64,000 bases of DNA from assembly GCA_032716605.1 (NCBI GenBank), contig CM064519.1, positions 24,266,191 through 24,330,190 on the forward strand, in the 5' to 3' direction. Every line of letters begins with the position of its first letter. Within the stretch, counting starts at the first letter, position 1. Shown one piece after another: positions 43,075 through 53,239 of the stretch. The notes under the pieces are model-generated. The model was given only the letters and a program-made list of their open reading frames with translations. It ran no database searches and was not told the origin of the DNA. The position numbers and the translations under genes are program-made. The DNA comes from Paralithodes platypus (Eukaryota; Arthropoda; Malacostraca; Decapoda; Lithodidae).

Positions 43075-44647
43075 CACCGTATGGTAGAAACGTGACAGAT
43101 AAATTTATGAATCAGTACACACAATCTCAATCTCATTGGCAGTCCTTTACTTCTTGGATAGTTAGAACAGAACAGACAGTACCTTCGGTGGCGTTAGTTT
43201 TTCATTATTTAAACTATTTGTTTGAACAGAAACGTCTATCTGTAGTGACTCTAAAAAATCACTTAACAGCTATCAGGGTGCCATTCTTTGACCTTTCAGG
43301 TCTAACCATACCACAGGCGGAAGAAACAGGTTTCATGAGAGCATGCTTCAAACTCCGCCCAACTCCCCGTCAGCTCATGCCTACCTGGTCTCTTGATAAG
43401 GCGATATCTTTGCTTCATTCCCGTCTGTATCAGAATACGGCAGATTTTGAATTACTATTAAAAAAGGCTGTGTTCCTTATGGCTCTGGCAACAGGTAGCA
43501 GGGTGTCTGAGCTGGCGGCGATGAGCAACACCCCTAATTGCATAAGGTTTGGTAGACTCAATGATTGCATTCATATTGCACCTTCCCCAGGGTTCATCGC
43601 CAAGAATGAACATAGTGAACATGTTTTTTCAGAGTTCACGGTGCCGGCGTTGAAACGGGGTAAAGTGCACCATAATTTGTGTCCTGTACAAGCTTTAACC
43701 AAATATATGAGAGTGGCACCTCTTAACCAACAAGGTGCTTTATGGGTATCGAGTATAGGTAAAAGGTTAATGAAACGAAAAATGGCTTCTCTGCTAGTCG
43801 AAGTCATTAACCTGACAAGCGCTAAATAGACCTAGGGGCTAGGGTAGTTATTTGTGCATTTCTAGCCTTGGATTCTGACAGAATTCGTTATATTTACAAT
43901 ATAGAGCATTATTTGTTTTCGGTATGCTTTTATTTTACATATATGATGTATATATGAACCTTCAAGAGTGCTAAAATAAGTGGGAAAAGCATTTGGGTGG
44001 TGAAAAACGAAGATATTGGCCACCCGGTCATAATCTCAGGCGAGAGAGAGCCACAGGCAGCCCTCCCCTCTCGCTGTCTGGGAGTCAACTGAGACGAGCG
44101 GGGCGGTGTGTGCCGGTGTCTGGGTGTTGCATAACGATCTTTTATGCAACCCACTTGTGCTACATTATCGCGGGAGAGAAAAATAACCGATAAATGATGA
44201 TAATAAGAGGAAAAATAGGTGATAATTGAGGAGGGGAGGGAGGGGGGAATAAGGAGGGGAGGGGGGTGGGTGAGATTTACATGGATGAGTACTGGAGGGG
44301 AATTATCTCACCTAGAGACAAATTCCTTTGTTTTGATAGGCCCTTTTTTTTTATGGAAGGCTTTTTTTATGGTCCTGCTTCCGTGAGGCCTATCGCGTTC
44401 CCTATAGGAAGCCTTCCGTGAGGCCTATCGCGCTTGCCGGGTTAAAGAGAATAATCCCGGCGTAGTGGGTAGGGCCCACGATTTACGCAAATGGGCAGCA
44501 TCTTTACGTTTTCTTAAAAAAAATTCTGTTGAAGACATAGCTACTACTCAACTATGGGCTTCAAATCATACGTTTTTAACTCGATACCTGTCGGTAGCAC
44601 TAGACAAACCATCAATGCCGTGTATAGCATTACGGCAAAGGGTCTAG
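42810..44647 (+). pseudogene. DIRS tyrosine recombinase, split by a T2 element
   Basis: Segment 1 (42810-43810) carries an N-terminal SAM-like core-binding region (FHYLNYLFEQKRLSVVTLKN) and the first catalytic arginine in ALATGSRVSELAAM (residue ~231). Segment 2 (44446-44647) has the H-x2-R box GRAHDLRKWAASL (H codon 44477, R codon 44486) and the nucleophile in LTRYLSVALD (Y codon 44585). The 635-bp difference made by the T2 element plus one TTAA accounts exactly for the frame offset, so the gene was intact before T2 landed. The present frame ends early at 43829 (LTSAK), losing H, R and Y. The enzyme integrates the circular DIRS cDNA. Confidence 0.92.
43807..44445 (-). mobile_element. TTAA-flanked element, family T2, copy 2 (631 bp)
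   Basis: TTAA (43807-43810), CCTGACAAGCGC, ending TCGCGCTTGCCGGG and TTAA (44442-44445). It is inverted and nearly identical relative to 18074-18720, including the tandem GGCCTATCGCG block at its right end (44380-44430). It disrupts the recombinase codons after VEVI. Confidence 0.93.
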
Positions 44648-45420
44648 AGGGGTCTCTAAGTCACTTATTGTTTAGGTTAAGGAAGAGGGGGGGGGGGGGG
44701 GGGGGGTGCAGTCAGGGTAACATAAGACACCCTAGACCCCGCCGGAGGATATGTACAGAGTATACGAGCTGTGATACAATGTATAAGTGTTGTGATTAAA
44801 ATTTCTCTGTAGTAATGCCTACAGGAAATGTGGTTGAATGGATGTTGTACAACAATGGTTTCTTTCAGTTATGCGAGCTGTGATACAATGTATAAGTGTT
44901 GTGATTAAAATTTCTCTGTAGTAATGCCTACGGGAAATGTTGTTAAAGTACAATGGATGTAGTACAACAATGGTTTCTTTCAGTGGGATACACTGTTGAA
45001 GCAATTTAATTTTAAGAGTTCTCGGTAGTTGCAACTCCGAGTAGCATTTTAGTAAGTACATCTGCGATAGTACAAGAATTTATTCTATTTTTGTGTCTAA
45101 TTTTAAGGAATATACACATTAGAATAATGGGGTTTATATGTGCACATGTAAACATAAAGTTTTTTTTTTCACCACTTAATTTAAGTGGGGTGCCTTTAAC
45201 TTTCAGATCTGGGAACAGATTCTCATAGTTACTCCTTTTTCCTCGAGCAGGCTTCTTTAAGCACGCCCCTGCTTGTACCCCTTTTTATATGATGTATAAA
45301 GTCTATACATAATTATATAATTTTTACAAAGTAAGAATACTATGTGGTTGTTTGATTATCTGCCTATTCTATTTGCAATGGTTATATGATTACGAATGTT
45401 CCCCTCCAGTCTTAGATATC
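44648..45420 (+). other. DIRS 3' untranslated region with a tandem duplication
   Basis: A ~109-bp block starting GAGCTGTGATACAATGTATA occurs at 44766 and 44875. An 18-G run lies at 44689-44706. No Dam-type methylase frame is seen. A poly-T run near 45160 and GTGGGGTGCCTTTAAC near 45187 precede the internal complementary region. Confidence 0.75.
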
Positions 45421-45528
45421 AGGCATAATCGTCAATGATGGAGGGGCCACTAATAAATTATACGTTTGACTCCTGCAAGGAGATAAAGAAAACCTAATAT
45501 TTAGTAGTGGCCCCGTAATCATTGACGA
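45421..45528 (+). repeat. DIRS internal complementary region
   Basis: 45422-45457 is the reverse complement of the element's first 36 bases (36408-36443). The adjoining 45458-45528 is the reverse complement of the last ~75 bases (about 45866-45940), including GACTCCTGCAAGGAGATAAAG. In DIRS1 this region aligns the two ends to make a circle. Confidence 0.93.
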
Positions 45529-45599
45529 CTGGGGCCCACCCGACCATCCCCTTCCCATTCGTTGATGTATTAAGGATTTTGTTATACTTGATATGTCAG

Positions 45600-45940
45600 T
45601 GAAGGAGGAATGATGCGCTTGTCAGCGTCTGGTCCAAGAATCCACAGAAGTACATCCACAGAATATGGAAAGCTTATGAATAGTTATTCTTATTTTATTT
45701 TTATTTTTTATTTGTTACAAAGTTTTTTCGTAGTGAGAACCCAATCATAAAGACGAACCATGAGTGATTTTGCGTGTGCTTATGATGAAGGTTCCTCTGA
45801 GCTCTGCGGCGGTAGATTCAAACTACGCGTATGAGCGTTGGAAGAGGTAGCCTTATGTAATAGGCATAATCGTCAATGATTACGGGGCCACTACTAAATA
45901 TTAGGTTTTCTTTATCTCCTTGCAGGAGTCAAACCTATAA
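45600..45940 (+). repeat. DIRS right inverted terminal repeat plus extension
   Basis: 45600-45898 is complementary to 36408-36706. The last ~42 bp (TTAGGTTTTCTTTATCTCCT, GCAGGAGTCAAACCTATAA) have no partner at the left end but do have one in the internal complementary region. Confidence 0.92.
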
Positions 45941-46376
45941 TATGTGTGGAAGATCCTAGAGGGCATAGTACCAAATGCAGGGATCACAGTTAACCACCAT
46001 CCAAGAAGAGGGAGGCTCTGTTACATCAGAGGGACCCAAGGGCCAAGGCAACATACAGCATGTGAAGACACAAATCCACAACTCCTTCACTCGCAATGGA
46101 CCTCGATTGTTCAACTGCCTGTCTGCCTCCCCAGTGAGATCCGGGACCTCAGTGGAACCAACCCTGAGAATTTCAAAACAAGATTGGACAGGCGGCTGGG
46201 TGGATTACCTGACCACCCACCAATACCAGCAGTTACCCCAGCCGTCATCACAACATCCTGCCTGAAGTCTTCCAGGAAGGGGAGGCGGATCAAGGACAAC
46301 CTGGTACGAGCGGAAGTCGACTTCAGCTTCACCGGTAACAGACGGAATCATCGAAAGTAAGACGAAAGTAAGTAAG
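45941..46376 (+). pseudogene. LINE2 C-terminal end (third segment)
   Basis: From VWKILEGIVPNAGITVNHHP and GRLCYIRGTQGPRQHT to LPSEIRDLSGTNPENFKTRL and DRRLGGLPDHPPIP this is the C-terminal tail of the LINE2 protein, continuous with RRRERYIVI at 36407 once DIRS is removed. The stop is near 46358. The 3' end AAGTAAGACGAAAGTAAGTAAG is a GTAA-rich tail. Confidence 0.8.
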
Positions 46377-46427
46377 ACATGGAATCCGGAAAACTGCCTG
46401 CCCTGCCCTGCCCTGATCGTAACCTTT

Positions 46428-46745
46428 TAACCTCTGTAACTCAAAAAGGGCTAGAGCAAATGAGCTGCCCTTATGCACATATTCCCTAGCCAAGTCTTCC
46501 TATTTGGTAGAAATATTAGCTCGATTACTCTAGTCCTTTTTTAGTTATGATAGGTTAGTGGTTACGATTTCTGCCCAACCTAGAATGAATGGATAGTAGA
46601 GTAATCAAGCTAAACTTTCTACCATTTAGGAAGGGTCAGCTAGGGAACGAGTGTGGAAATGACAGCCCGTTTGATCTGACCCCTTTCGAGTTACAAAAGT
46701 TAGGAAACACGACTTCTTGCCTACATATAATGAATGTACTTATAG
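46428..46745. mobile_element. Foldback MITE related to 2962-3173
   Basis: CTCTGTAACTCAAAAAGGGC near 46432 is complementary to CCCCTTTCGAGTTACAAAAG near 46680. ATTTGGTAGAAATATTAGCT (46501) pairs with AGCTAAACTTTCTACCATTT (46609). It is non-coding. Related fragments lie at 62760-62935 and 63033-63075. Confidence 0.7.
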
Positions 46746-47080
46746 ATATTAGTCCAGAAGGGTTGATAGCCTCTGAAGTCCTATCTTAACTAACTAATTA
46801 ATAGGTCGCCCACAATCCTACTTATGTAATGTAGCAGAGTAATTAAAGTGCCTATAATAATCTACCCATTATGAGGTGCATTGATGGTAATAAGACCATG
46901 TTATACAATTAAGGATAGCGAGGTAAACCCCTATCAAATATATCACCATCAAACTCTGCTCTTCACTTAAGCCTACCCATAGTTATATTTTCTCCCTCAC
47001 TCTCTTGATCACTACCTACTACAGTACATGCAACGGAGACATACAAGAGCACTATTATGCCTGATTTGAATTGAGTGATT
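46746..47080. other. Unassigned interval
   Basis: AT-rich, with no gene or named repeat. Confidence 0.4.
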
Positions 47081-47558
47081 TCCAGCCCGGGTGTCCTTTT
47101 AAAAGGACACCGCGGCAGATGGGCCGGTACCCGGGTGTCCTTTTAAAATCCGTAAGCTTGAAAGCCTATTAAGCTTGGTCTGAACGCCGTGCGTCCGACG
47201 CATGTAAACAAAGCCGGTCATTGCGTCACCGCACCTCCAAAAACAAGAAGGAGACGTCGGATCAATGTTGTTGTTGTATGATATGACGAAATTAGTGTCT
47301 AAAAAGCTCCGATATTGTCAACATCGTGGAAAAATTCGCTCCACGGAAATCGTCATCACAACTGAACCAGTTGACTTAGAGAGCTCTACTCAACGCCAGT
47401 CTACAGATTGGAAACCGCACTACATTTAGGGATGCGTGGGAAATTTTTAGCAGTTAAAATAACAAAGATACGGTAGCCTAGGCCTAGACGTTTTTCGGCC
47501 AGATCGCCCGGATACGAGCTCCGTCCTTTAGAAAGGCAGCCCGGGCCACGAGGGTTAA
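47081..47558 (-). mobile_element. TTAA-flanked element, family T3, copy 2 (diverged, inverted)
   Basis: The right end GGCAGCCCGGGCCACGAGGG is followed by TTAA (47555-47558). The interior matches 34040-34340 in reverse (CTCCACGGAAATCGTCATCA, ACTGAACCAGTTGACTTAGA). Left edge near CCAGCCCGGGTGTCC, without a clear TTAA. A CGGGTGTCCTTTTAAA block occurs twice at the left end (47089 and 47132). Confidence 0.65.
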
Positions 47559-47637
47559 TAACCAGACAGCATACAAAAAGGAGTATATTAGACAAATGTT
47601 GGTGATGTAACATTATCGTGAATGTGTGTACACTCGG

Positions 47638-47835
47638 CCTATTAAGTGATGTCTCGGCACCAATTATGTTTTGATCAATAATTGGTATTGGCAATATTTA
47701 CTCATGGTTTCTTTTTTTTTAGTGAGATATACAAACATGTTCCTACACTTACCCACCTTATTCAACATCTGACAGACATTAATCCAGCACAGAGCGAGCC
47801 AAACATAATGACAGCCGAGACATGACTTATTAGCA
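47638..47835. mobile_element. Family M MITE, copy 2
   Basis: CTATTAAGTGATGTCTCGGC and CCGAGACATGACTTATTAGC form the ends. The interior CATGTTCCTACACTTACCCA and TTCAACATCTGACAGACATT match 19478-19675. Confidence 0.75.
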
Positions 47836-48064
47836 CCACCATACACTCAAGGACATAAACCGTGGTCTTTGGTTTATGAAGCTATCCTGAACTGAATCAA
47901 ATCTTGTCAATTATCCTTTAGATGAGAGAAAGAAAAAAGGGAAAAATATAAAAAGGAAAATGCGAGCGCTCGAGAATCCACTTGGAGAATTGGCGCTCAT
48001 GACAAATGAAATACCAGCATATTATCATTATTAGCATTATTACTCATTATACTTTTACGAACAG
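47836..48064. other. Unassigned interval
   Basis: No gene or repeat assigned. Confidence 0.35.
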
Positions 48065-48178
48065 AGACAGAGAAAGAGGCGAGGGAATACGAAAATGGTC
48101 GCGAACCCTAAGCTCTGTCTCGAGTCGGCCACCCCCAACAATGGGGTATGTTCCTGGGTATATACAGTAGATAGATAG
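48065..48178 (+). mobile_element. Family B 3' end with (GATA)n tail
   Basis: From GACAGAGAAAGAGGCGAGGG through AGCTCTGTCTCGAGTCGGCC, ACCCCCAACAATGGGGTATG and CTGGGTATATACAG to TAGATAGATAGATTA. It shows the CCCC-loop-GGGG hairpin intact and a GATA tail like the RTE copies. Confidence 0.7.
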
Positions 48179-48864
48179 ATTACTAATTATTTGCTAATTG
48201 GAAGTTTGCTTATGCTGTTCCGAGGGTTCATATTAGACCACAACTTTTGAAGGTGTCCCACCTTCATAACTTCAAATCAACTTTCCTCTATTGGTTTAAT
48301 ACAAAAATACTCATGAACCGCACTGAACACATCTAAAACATTAAAGCTTTGATTGTATTTGCTTAGAATATTTTGTCACATAGAACTATAGTCGGGTTCA
48401 TTTCATCTGACGGTAAACTGAATCCCTTAGCAATAATTAGTATTAATATTAGTTTAACCAGACCACTGAGCTCTACAAAGAACTCTCATAGGGCTGGCCC
48501 GAAGGATTAGATCAAAATATACTATATAACTAAACGAGTCAAGATAGAGAGGGAAGGGCAGTAGGGGAATAAATCGAGGAAGGTGAAGACATGCAGACAT
48601 TTCTCGCCATGTCACCAGTTCAGCCGGACCACATCAGAGCTCTTATAGGGCAGGGCCGAAGGATGAGGCAAGAACTGCTACACCGCAACACCAACCAAGA
48701 AGTGATCAGGGTGAAGAATGAGAGATCAGGTCGAAGGTAGAAAAAATCACATCGAGAAGCAAAAAATGCATAACCGAATGGAATTAAGTCACTTCGGCCA
48801 CATCAGCAACCAAAGAGAAAAATCAGGTCAGGAGTCTGCTACCTAGCCAGGCCAGGGAGACATT

Positions 48865-51800
48865 AGGGAATAGCCTGAATTCCATTTTCTCTCCCAGGCC
48901 TTGGTAGCTGGATACATATCTTTCTGCCTCACACATCAGGGGTATCAGGAAAACCCTCTTTATATAACATACACATCCAACTTCACGACATTGCCCTACA
49001 TCGCTATCCTCTATCCATAAAATACTACTCTTCCCACTACATACCATACATGTAACACCATACACTTACCTTAAATATGGCAGTACAATTGTTAAGAGCA
49101 AACCTGGTGGTCCCTCGGATATCCACCCCCGGCAGGGTTGGGTTATTGACACAGGGCCCTCCCGGTCGTCATCATGCGACTGTGTCAAGAGCATTGCAAC
49201 GTCCCAAAGCTGCTTGTCAGTACAGCTATTTCTTTAGTAATATAAGGGGACTTCACTCTAACATCAATTCTGTACACCAATTTCTTCAAGCAGAATCCCC
49301 TACTCTCCTTTTTTTGACAGAGACTCAAGTAACATCCACATCTGACACATCTAGATTTAATTTTCCAGGTTATCAACTGCTCCAAAATTTCAGACCTAAA
49401 GGTGGTGTATGTTGCTTCGCAAAATCTGAAATTGCCCTGGAGGAGGTTACTAGTTTCAATTGTCCCTATTTTGATTATTCTATATACAAATTAATTTCTG
49501 CTGGTAAATTTAAATACATATGTTGCATCTACCGTTCCCCAAATACTCCTCCAGAGCAAAGTCTTTTTGATTCTCTGTCCTCACAACTCAGTGTCCTCAA
49601 CTTAAATGCTTCTTCTGAAATCACTGTGTTGGGTGATTTTAATGTCCATAATGTTGAATGGCTCACTCATTCAGCCAGGACTGATGATGCTGGTCTTGAA
49701 TGTGAGCTATTTGCAGACTCATTTAATCTCATTCAACTAGTCAACCAACCCACCCGTGTACCAGATAATCCTAATCATAATTCCCACCTACTCGACTTAT
49801 TTTTAACAACCAATTCAGAAAATTATGATGTTACAGTGAGGTCCCCACTTGGATCTTCTGATCACTGTCTGATACAGGCCACCTGTCTATCACCTACCAC
49901 ACCTTCCCACTCTGAACCTGTTTTGGTGACTAAATGGCATTACGATAGGGCAGACTGGGAGGGTCTTCAAGGTTTCTTTATTGATATTCCCTGGACCTCT
50001 TTCTTTTCTAATGATGCACACTCCACCTTGAGCCACATACAAGATTTTGTAAAAATTGGAATGGAAACTTTTATTCCTCATCAAAAGTACAGTAAAAGAT
50101 CTAATTCACCTAAATGGTTTGACCATAATTGTGCTAGAGTAACTGAACAAAAAGCAATAGCCTACAATGCATACACAAGATCAAAAACACATGAAGCCTT
50201 TAATTACTTTAGAAACATCAGAAATCATGCCAAAACTGTATTAAACCTAACTAAATCAAACTTTCTCCATAAGCAGGCAAATAAACTTCTAAATAATCCA
50301 AATGATAACAAAATATTTTGGTCTACTCTTAACTCATTCAAATCCAACTTCACTACTGCTTCATCCATTCCACCATTAAAATCTCCGACTGGCAATCTTG
50401 TAAGTGACCCACGAGGTAAAGCTAACCTTCTTGCAGATATTTTCTCCACCAACTCAACCTTAGATGACATAAATCAAGATGTCCCTGTACTTAATTTTAA
50501 TTCACCTGAAATTCCCTCACTTAAGATCCACACCAGACATGTCAAAACTATTTTGCAGAATCTCTCAGTAGATAAGGCTCCTGGTCCAGATGAAATTCCT
50601 CCAATAGTACTTAAGAATTGCTCCTTGGTGCTCGCTCCTGTATTGGCAAAATTTTTCCGTCTGTGTACTCATACCTCATGCTTCCCAGTACCCTGGAAAG
50701 AAGCAAACATCCATCCAGTTCCTAAAAAAGGTGCCTCTTCAGATCCATCAAACTACAGACCAATAGCTATAACTTCCACTCTTGGCAAAGTTTTTGAAAT
50801 TATATTAAATAATCACATAATTAAGCATCTGGAGAATAATAAATTAATCAGTGATAGGCAATATGGTTTTAGACGATGTCGATCAACTGCAGACATTCTT
50901 TGCCTTCTTACGCATCAAATCAACCAAGCTACAGACCAACATGGTGAAACACATACAATAGCACTGGATATATCAAAGGCATTTGATAGAGTCTGGCATC
51001 AATCCTTATTGTCGAAGATGTCACACTACGGCCTTGCATCATTAGTTCCACTAATTTCTTCTTATCTTCATAACAGAAAAATACGTGTAATGGTAGATGG
51101 CCTTTATTCTCAATTTCACTCAATAAATGCTGGTGTTCCCCAGGGATCAGTTTTGGCCCCAACTCTGTTCCTCATTCATATCAATGATCTCATATCTACC
51201 ACTCATAATCCAATACATTCCTACGCAGATGACTCAACACTCCACAGTTCCTTCACATTTACCAATTCTTTCACCCAACCCGATCTTATAAATTCAAAAA
51301 TAAACACTGCAATTTCTCTGAACCAGGACCTTTCTAGAATTAATGAATGGGGACAAGAGAATCTAGTTTCCTTTAATGCACAGAAAACCAAGTACATTCA
51401 ATTTTCTAACCGACAGAATCTCACTGACTCCCATATATTTTTTAATGATGTAAATATTCCCACTTCCCCTAGTATTGACATTCTCGGTGTAACATTAACT
51501 ACTAACTTGAGCTGGACACATTATGTTAGAAGCATTGCTAAGAATGCCTCTAAAAAACTGGGACTCCTGTACAGAGTTCGAGAATTCTTCACTGACGAGC
51601 AGTTGGCCGTAATATATAAAAGTCATGTGCGCTCTCAGATGGATTACTGTTCACCTCTGTGGGGTGGAAGTGGAGTGGTTGCATTGAGGCAGTTGGACAA
51701 AATTCAAAATAAAGCTATTAGATTAATCAATAACCCTGCAATCACACAGGACCTTCCTACATTAGCCATACGAAGAAACGTTGCATCCCTTGCATTATTC

Positions 51801-52147
51801 TACAGATATTTTCACAGCAATTGTTCCGAGGAACTTGCTTCAATTGTGCCGCCTCTCCACATCTTTCCCCGTAGAACTAGGGCAGCTGAGAGCGCCCATG
51901 AATTTACACTTTCTCCTCCACAATGCAGAACTTCTGCTTATCAGAATTCATTTATCCCCAGAGCTACTACTCTTTGGAATTCACTTCCCTCGAATTGCTT
52001 TCCACAAACTTACAATCAACAAATGTTTAAATCCAGTTGTTACAAACATTTTATGAATGGAGGATGCCTTTAGGCACATGGACCTTTTTGTTTTATCTGT
52101 GTTTTTCCTTCCTCCATTCATTGTCTCTTAAAAAAAAAAAAAAAAAA
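48865..52147 (+). mobile_element. LINE3, full-length-looking copy with poly(A)
   Basis: About 3.28 kb: a ~210-bp leader (from TTAGGGAATAGCCTG), one 998-codon gene and a short 3' end with 17 A. No separate ORF1 is present. It is inserted in retroposon G; no clear target duplication is seen at the junctions. Confidence 0.88.
49077..52073 (+). CDS. LINE3 endonuclease-reverse transcriptase, intact 998 aa
   Basis: Residues ~50-270 form an APE-type endonuclease: FFSNIRGLHSNINS, LFLTETQVTS, CCIYRSPNTPPE, VLGDFNVHNVEW (GDFN at ~185) and GSSDHCLI (~261). Residues ~500-760 are the RT: DKAPGPDEIPPIVLKN, SNYRPIAITSTLGKVFE, RQYGFRRCRSTADIL, ALDISKAFDRVWHQ (motif A), NAGVPQGSVLAPTLFLIHIN (motif B, ~686) and HSYADDSTLHSS (motif C, Y at ~716). 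A thumb/C-terminal region with IDILGVTLTTNLSWTHYVRS and MDYCSPLWGGSG ends FKSSCYKHFMNGGCL. All catalytic residues I can identify are present with no stop. ATG 49077 is the first in frame; the real start could be a later Met. Role: nicks target DNA and copies its own RNA there. Jockey/CR1-type by layout. Confidence 0.93.
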   Translation: MAVQLLRANLVVPRISTPGRVGLLTQGPPGRHHATVSRALQRPKAACQYSYFFSNIRGLHSNINSVHQFLQAESPTLLFLTETQVTSTSDTSRFNFPGYQLLQNFRPKGGVCCFAKSEIALEEVTSFNCPYFDYSIYKLISAGKFKYICCIYRSPNTPPEQSLFDSLSSQLSVLNLNASSEITVLGDFNVHNVEWLTHSARTDDAGLECELFADSFNLIQLVNQPTRVPDNPNHNSHLLDLFLTTNSENYDVTVRSPLGSSDHCLIQATCLSPTTPSHSEPVLVTKWHYDRADWEGLQGFFIDIPWTSFFSNDAHSTLSHIQDFVKIGMETFIPHQKYSKRSNSPKWFDHNCARVTEQKAIAYNAYTRSKTHEAFNYFRNIRNHAKTVLNLTKSNFLHKQANKLLNNPNDNKIFWSTLNSFKSNFTTASSIPPLKSPTGNLVSDPRGKANLLADIFSTNSTLDDINQDVPVLNFNSPEIPSLKIHTRHVKTILQNLSVDKAPGPDEIPPIVLKNCSLVLAPVLAKFFRLCTHTSCFPVPWKEANIHPVPKKGASSDPSNYRPIAITSTLGKVFEIILNNHIIKHLENNKLISDRQYGFRRCRSTADILCLLTHQINQATDQHGETHTIALDISKAFDRVWHQSLLSKMSHYGLASLVPLISSYLHNRKIRVMVDGLYSQFHSINAGVPQGSVLAPTLFLIHINDLISTTHNPIHSYADDSTLHSSFTFTNSFTQPDLINSKINTAISLNQDLSRINEWGQENLVSFNAQKTKYIQFSNRQNLTDSHIFFNDVNIPTSPSIDILGVTLTTNLSWTHYVRSIAKNASKKLGLLYRVREFFTDEQLAVIYKSHVRSQMDYCSPLWGGSGVVALRQLDKIQNKAIRLINNPAITQDLPTLAIRRNVASLALFYRYFHSNCSEELASIVPPLHIFPRRTRAAESAHEFTLSPPQCRTSAYQNSFIPRATTLWNSLPSNCFPQTYNQQMFKSSCYKHFMNGGCL

Positions 52148-53239
52148 GATATAGGCCGCCCAAGGACAGCGAATGGGACAGAATAAGAATAGAAGGGGGA
52201 AAACATAGAATGAGGTATGAAAAACTACTCAAAATTAGTCAAGCTGAAGACGAAAGCTCAAGGGGAGAGAGGGAAGGAAATAACCACAACCATCCCCCAT
52301 CAAGCTCCAGTCGCCGGCCCCGAAGCCCCCCAACCGCGGCAAGGAGAGTACTGTAGTATCAGGGGGGAATCCCTTAGCAGCTCATTTCTCGATCCTTAAT
52401 GGTAAAATGTGCAACTACTATGTTTCTGCATCACATCAAGACCAAGTTTATATAATTAGCACCATATTTCACTACAAAATCAATAAAATAACTGAGAAAT
52501 CTTGACGGGAACTTTGCAATTTATCGCCAGTTGCAAAATAAAATGTAAAACTTGCAAACTAAACAAACCAAAATTGGGACAAGGACAATATAAAGTCAAA
52601 TTAAATTATCAAAATCGTTATGTGGAAACAACGCTTACTAAAATGAAAATTATTATATAAAAGAACACAATCCACCACATAGGGTGTACATTACTACATG
52701 AGCAAGTTAATCTGTTTCCCAAGCAAACTAATCGCACATATAACAACGCACTATCGTCACGTTAAAGGAATTAGTCCAAGTTTGGGAAGTCCGGGACGTT
52801 CTGGTAAATTTTTACTAAACTCTGCATGCATAAAGAAACTACATGTTAAATGTCAAAATATTATTTAAAATCAAATTTGCAACATGACAAGACATTAACA
52901 ATAGTACAAAATACAAATATTGATAAGATATCTATACTATTACAAAATAATATATAAAATACAGTACAGCACTCACTAACGATAGTGCTATCGGGTAGGT
53001 ACCTGTAAGCATAGCATGTCTCAAGTGACCCCTATCAATAACTAGCCTACAAATAACCTACATTTATCGCACAAATAAACTAAGGAAATCGCAAAAGCAA
53101 GCAATTGATACTATCGACAATGAATACATACAGTATAATATAAAGACAAATAATTGCAAAATATGAAGTAACAACAGATTTAAACAAAGAGTACTCTTTT
53201 AACAAGAACAATCAATTTAAAAAATTATCAATATTAATA

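Larger units (their letters stand above)
36408..45940 (+). mobile_element. DIRS1-type tyrosine-recombinase retrotransposon
   Basis: About 9.5 kb inserted into LINE2 between GTCATA (36407) and TATGTG (45941). It has ~300-bp inverted terminal repeats (36408-36706 and 45600-45898), a 42-bp extension at the right end, and an internal complementary region (45421-45528) whose two halves are complementary to the left and right termini. Gag, RT-RNase H and tyrosine recombinase follow in order. This is the diagnostic DIRS1 plan, in which a circular intermediate is integrated by the recombinase without target duplication. I see no Dam-type methylase domain, which many DIRS elements carry. It is damaged by homopolymer frameshifts and a TTAA element. 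Confidence 0.95.
48420..52379 (-). mobile_element. Retroposon G, copy 2, with 13-bp target duplication and LINE3 inside
   Basis: GAATCCCTTAGCA occurs at 48420-48432 and 52367-52379. The G sequence (48433-48864 and 52148-52366) aligns with copy 1 throughout and is interrupted between GGGAGACA and GATATAGGC by LINE3. It lacks the hAT-like MITE of copy 1 and so shows the empty site. It is non-coding. Confidence 0.85.

Noticed and set aside
44465..44647. A stand-alone small gene
   Set aside because: It is the C-terminal part of the DIRS tyrosine recombinase, separated by the T2 insertion.
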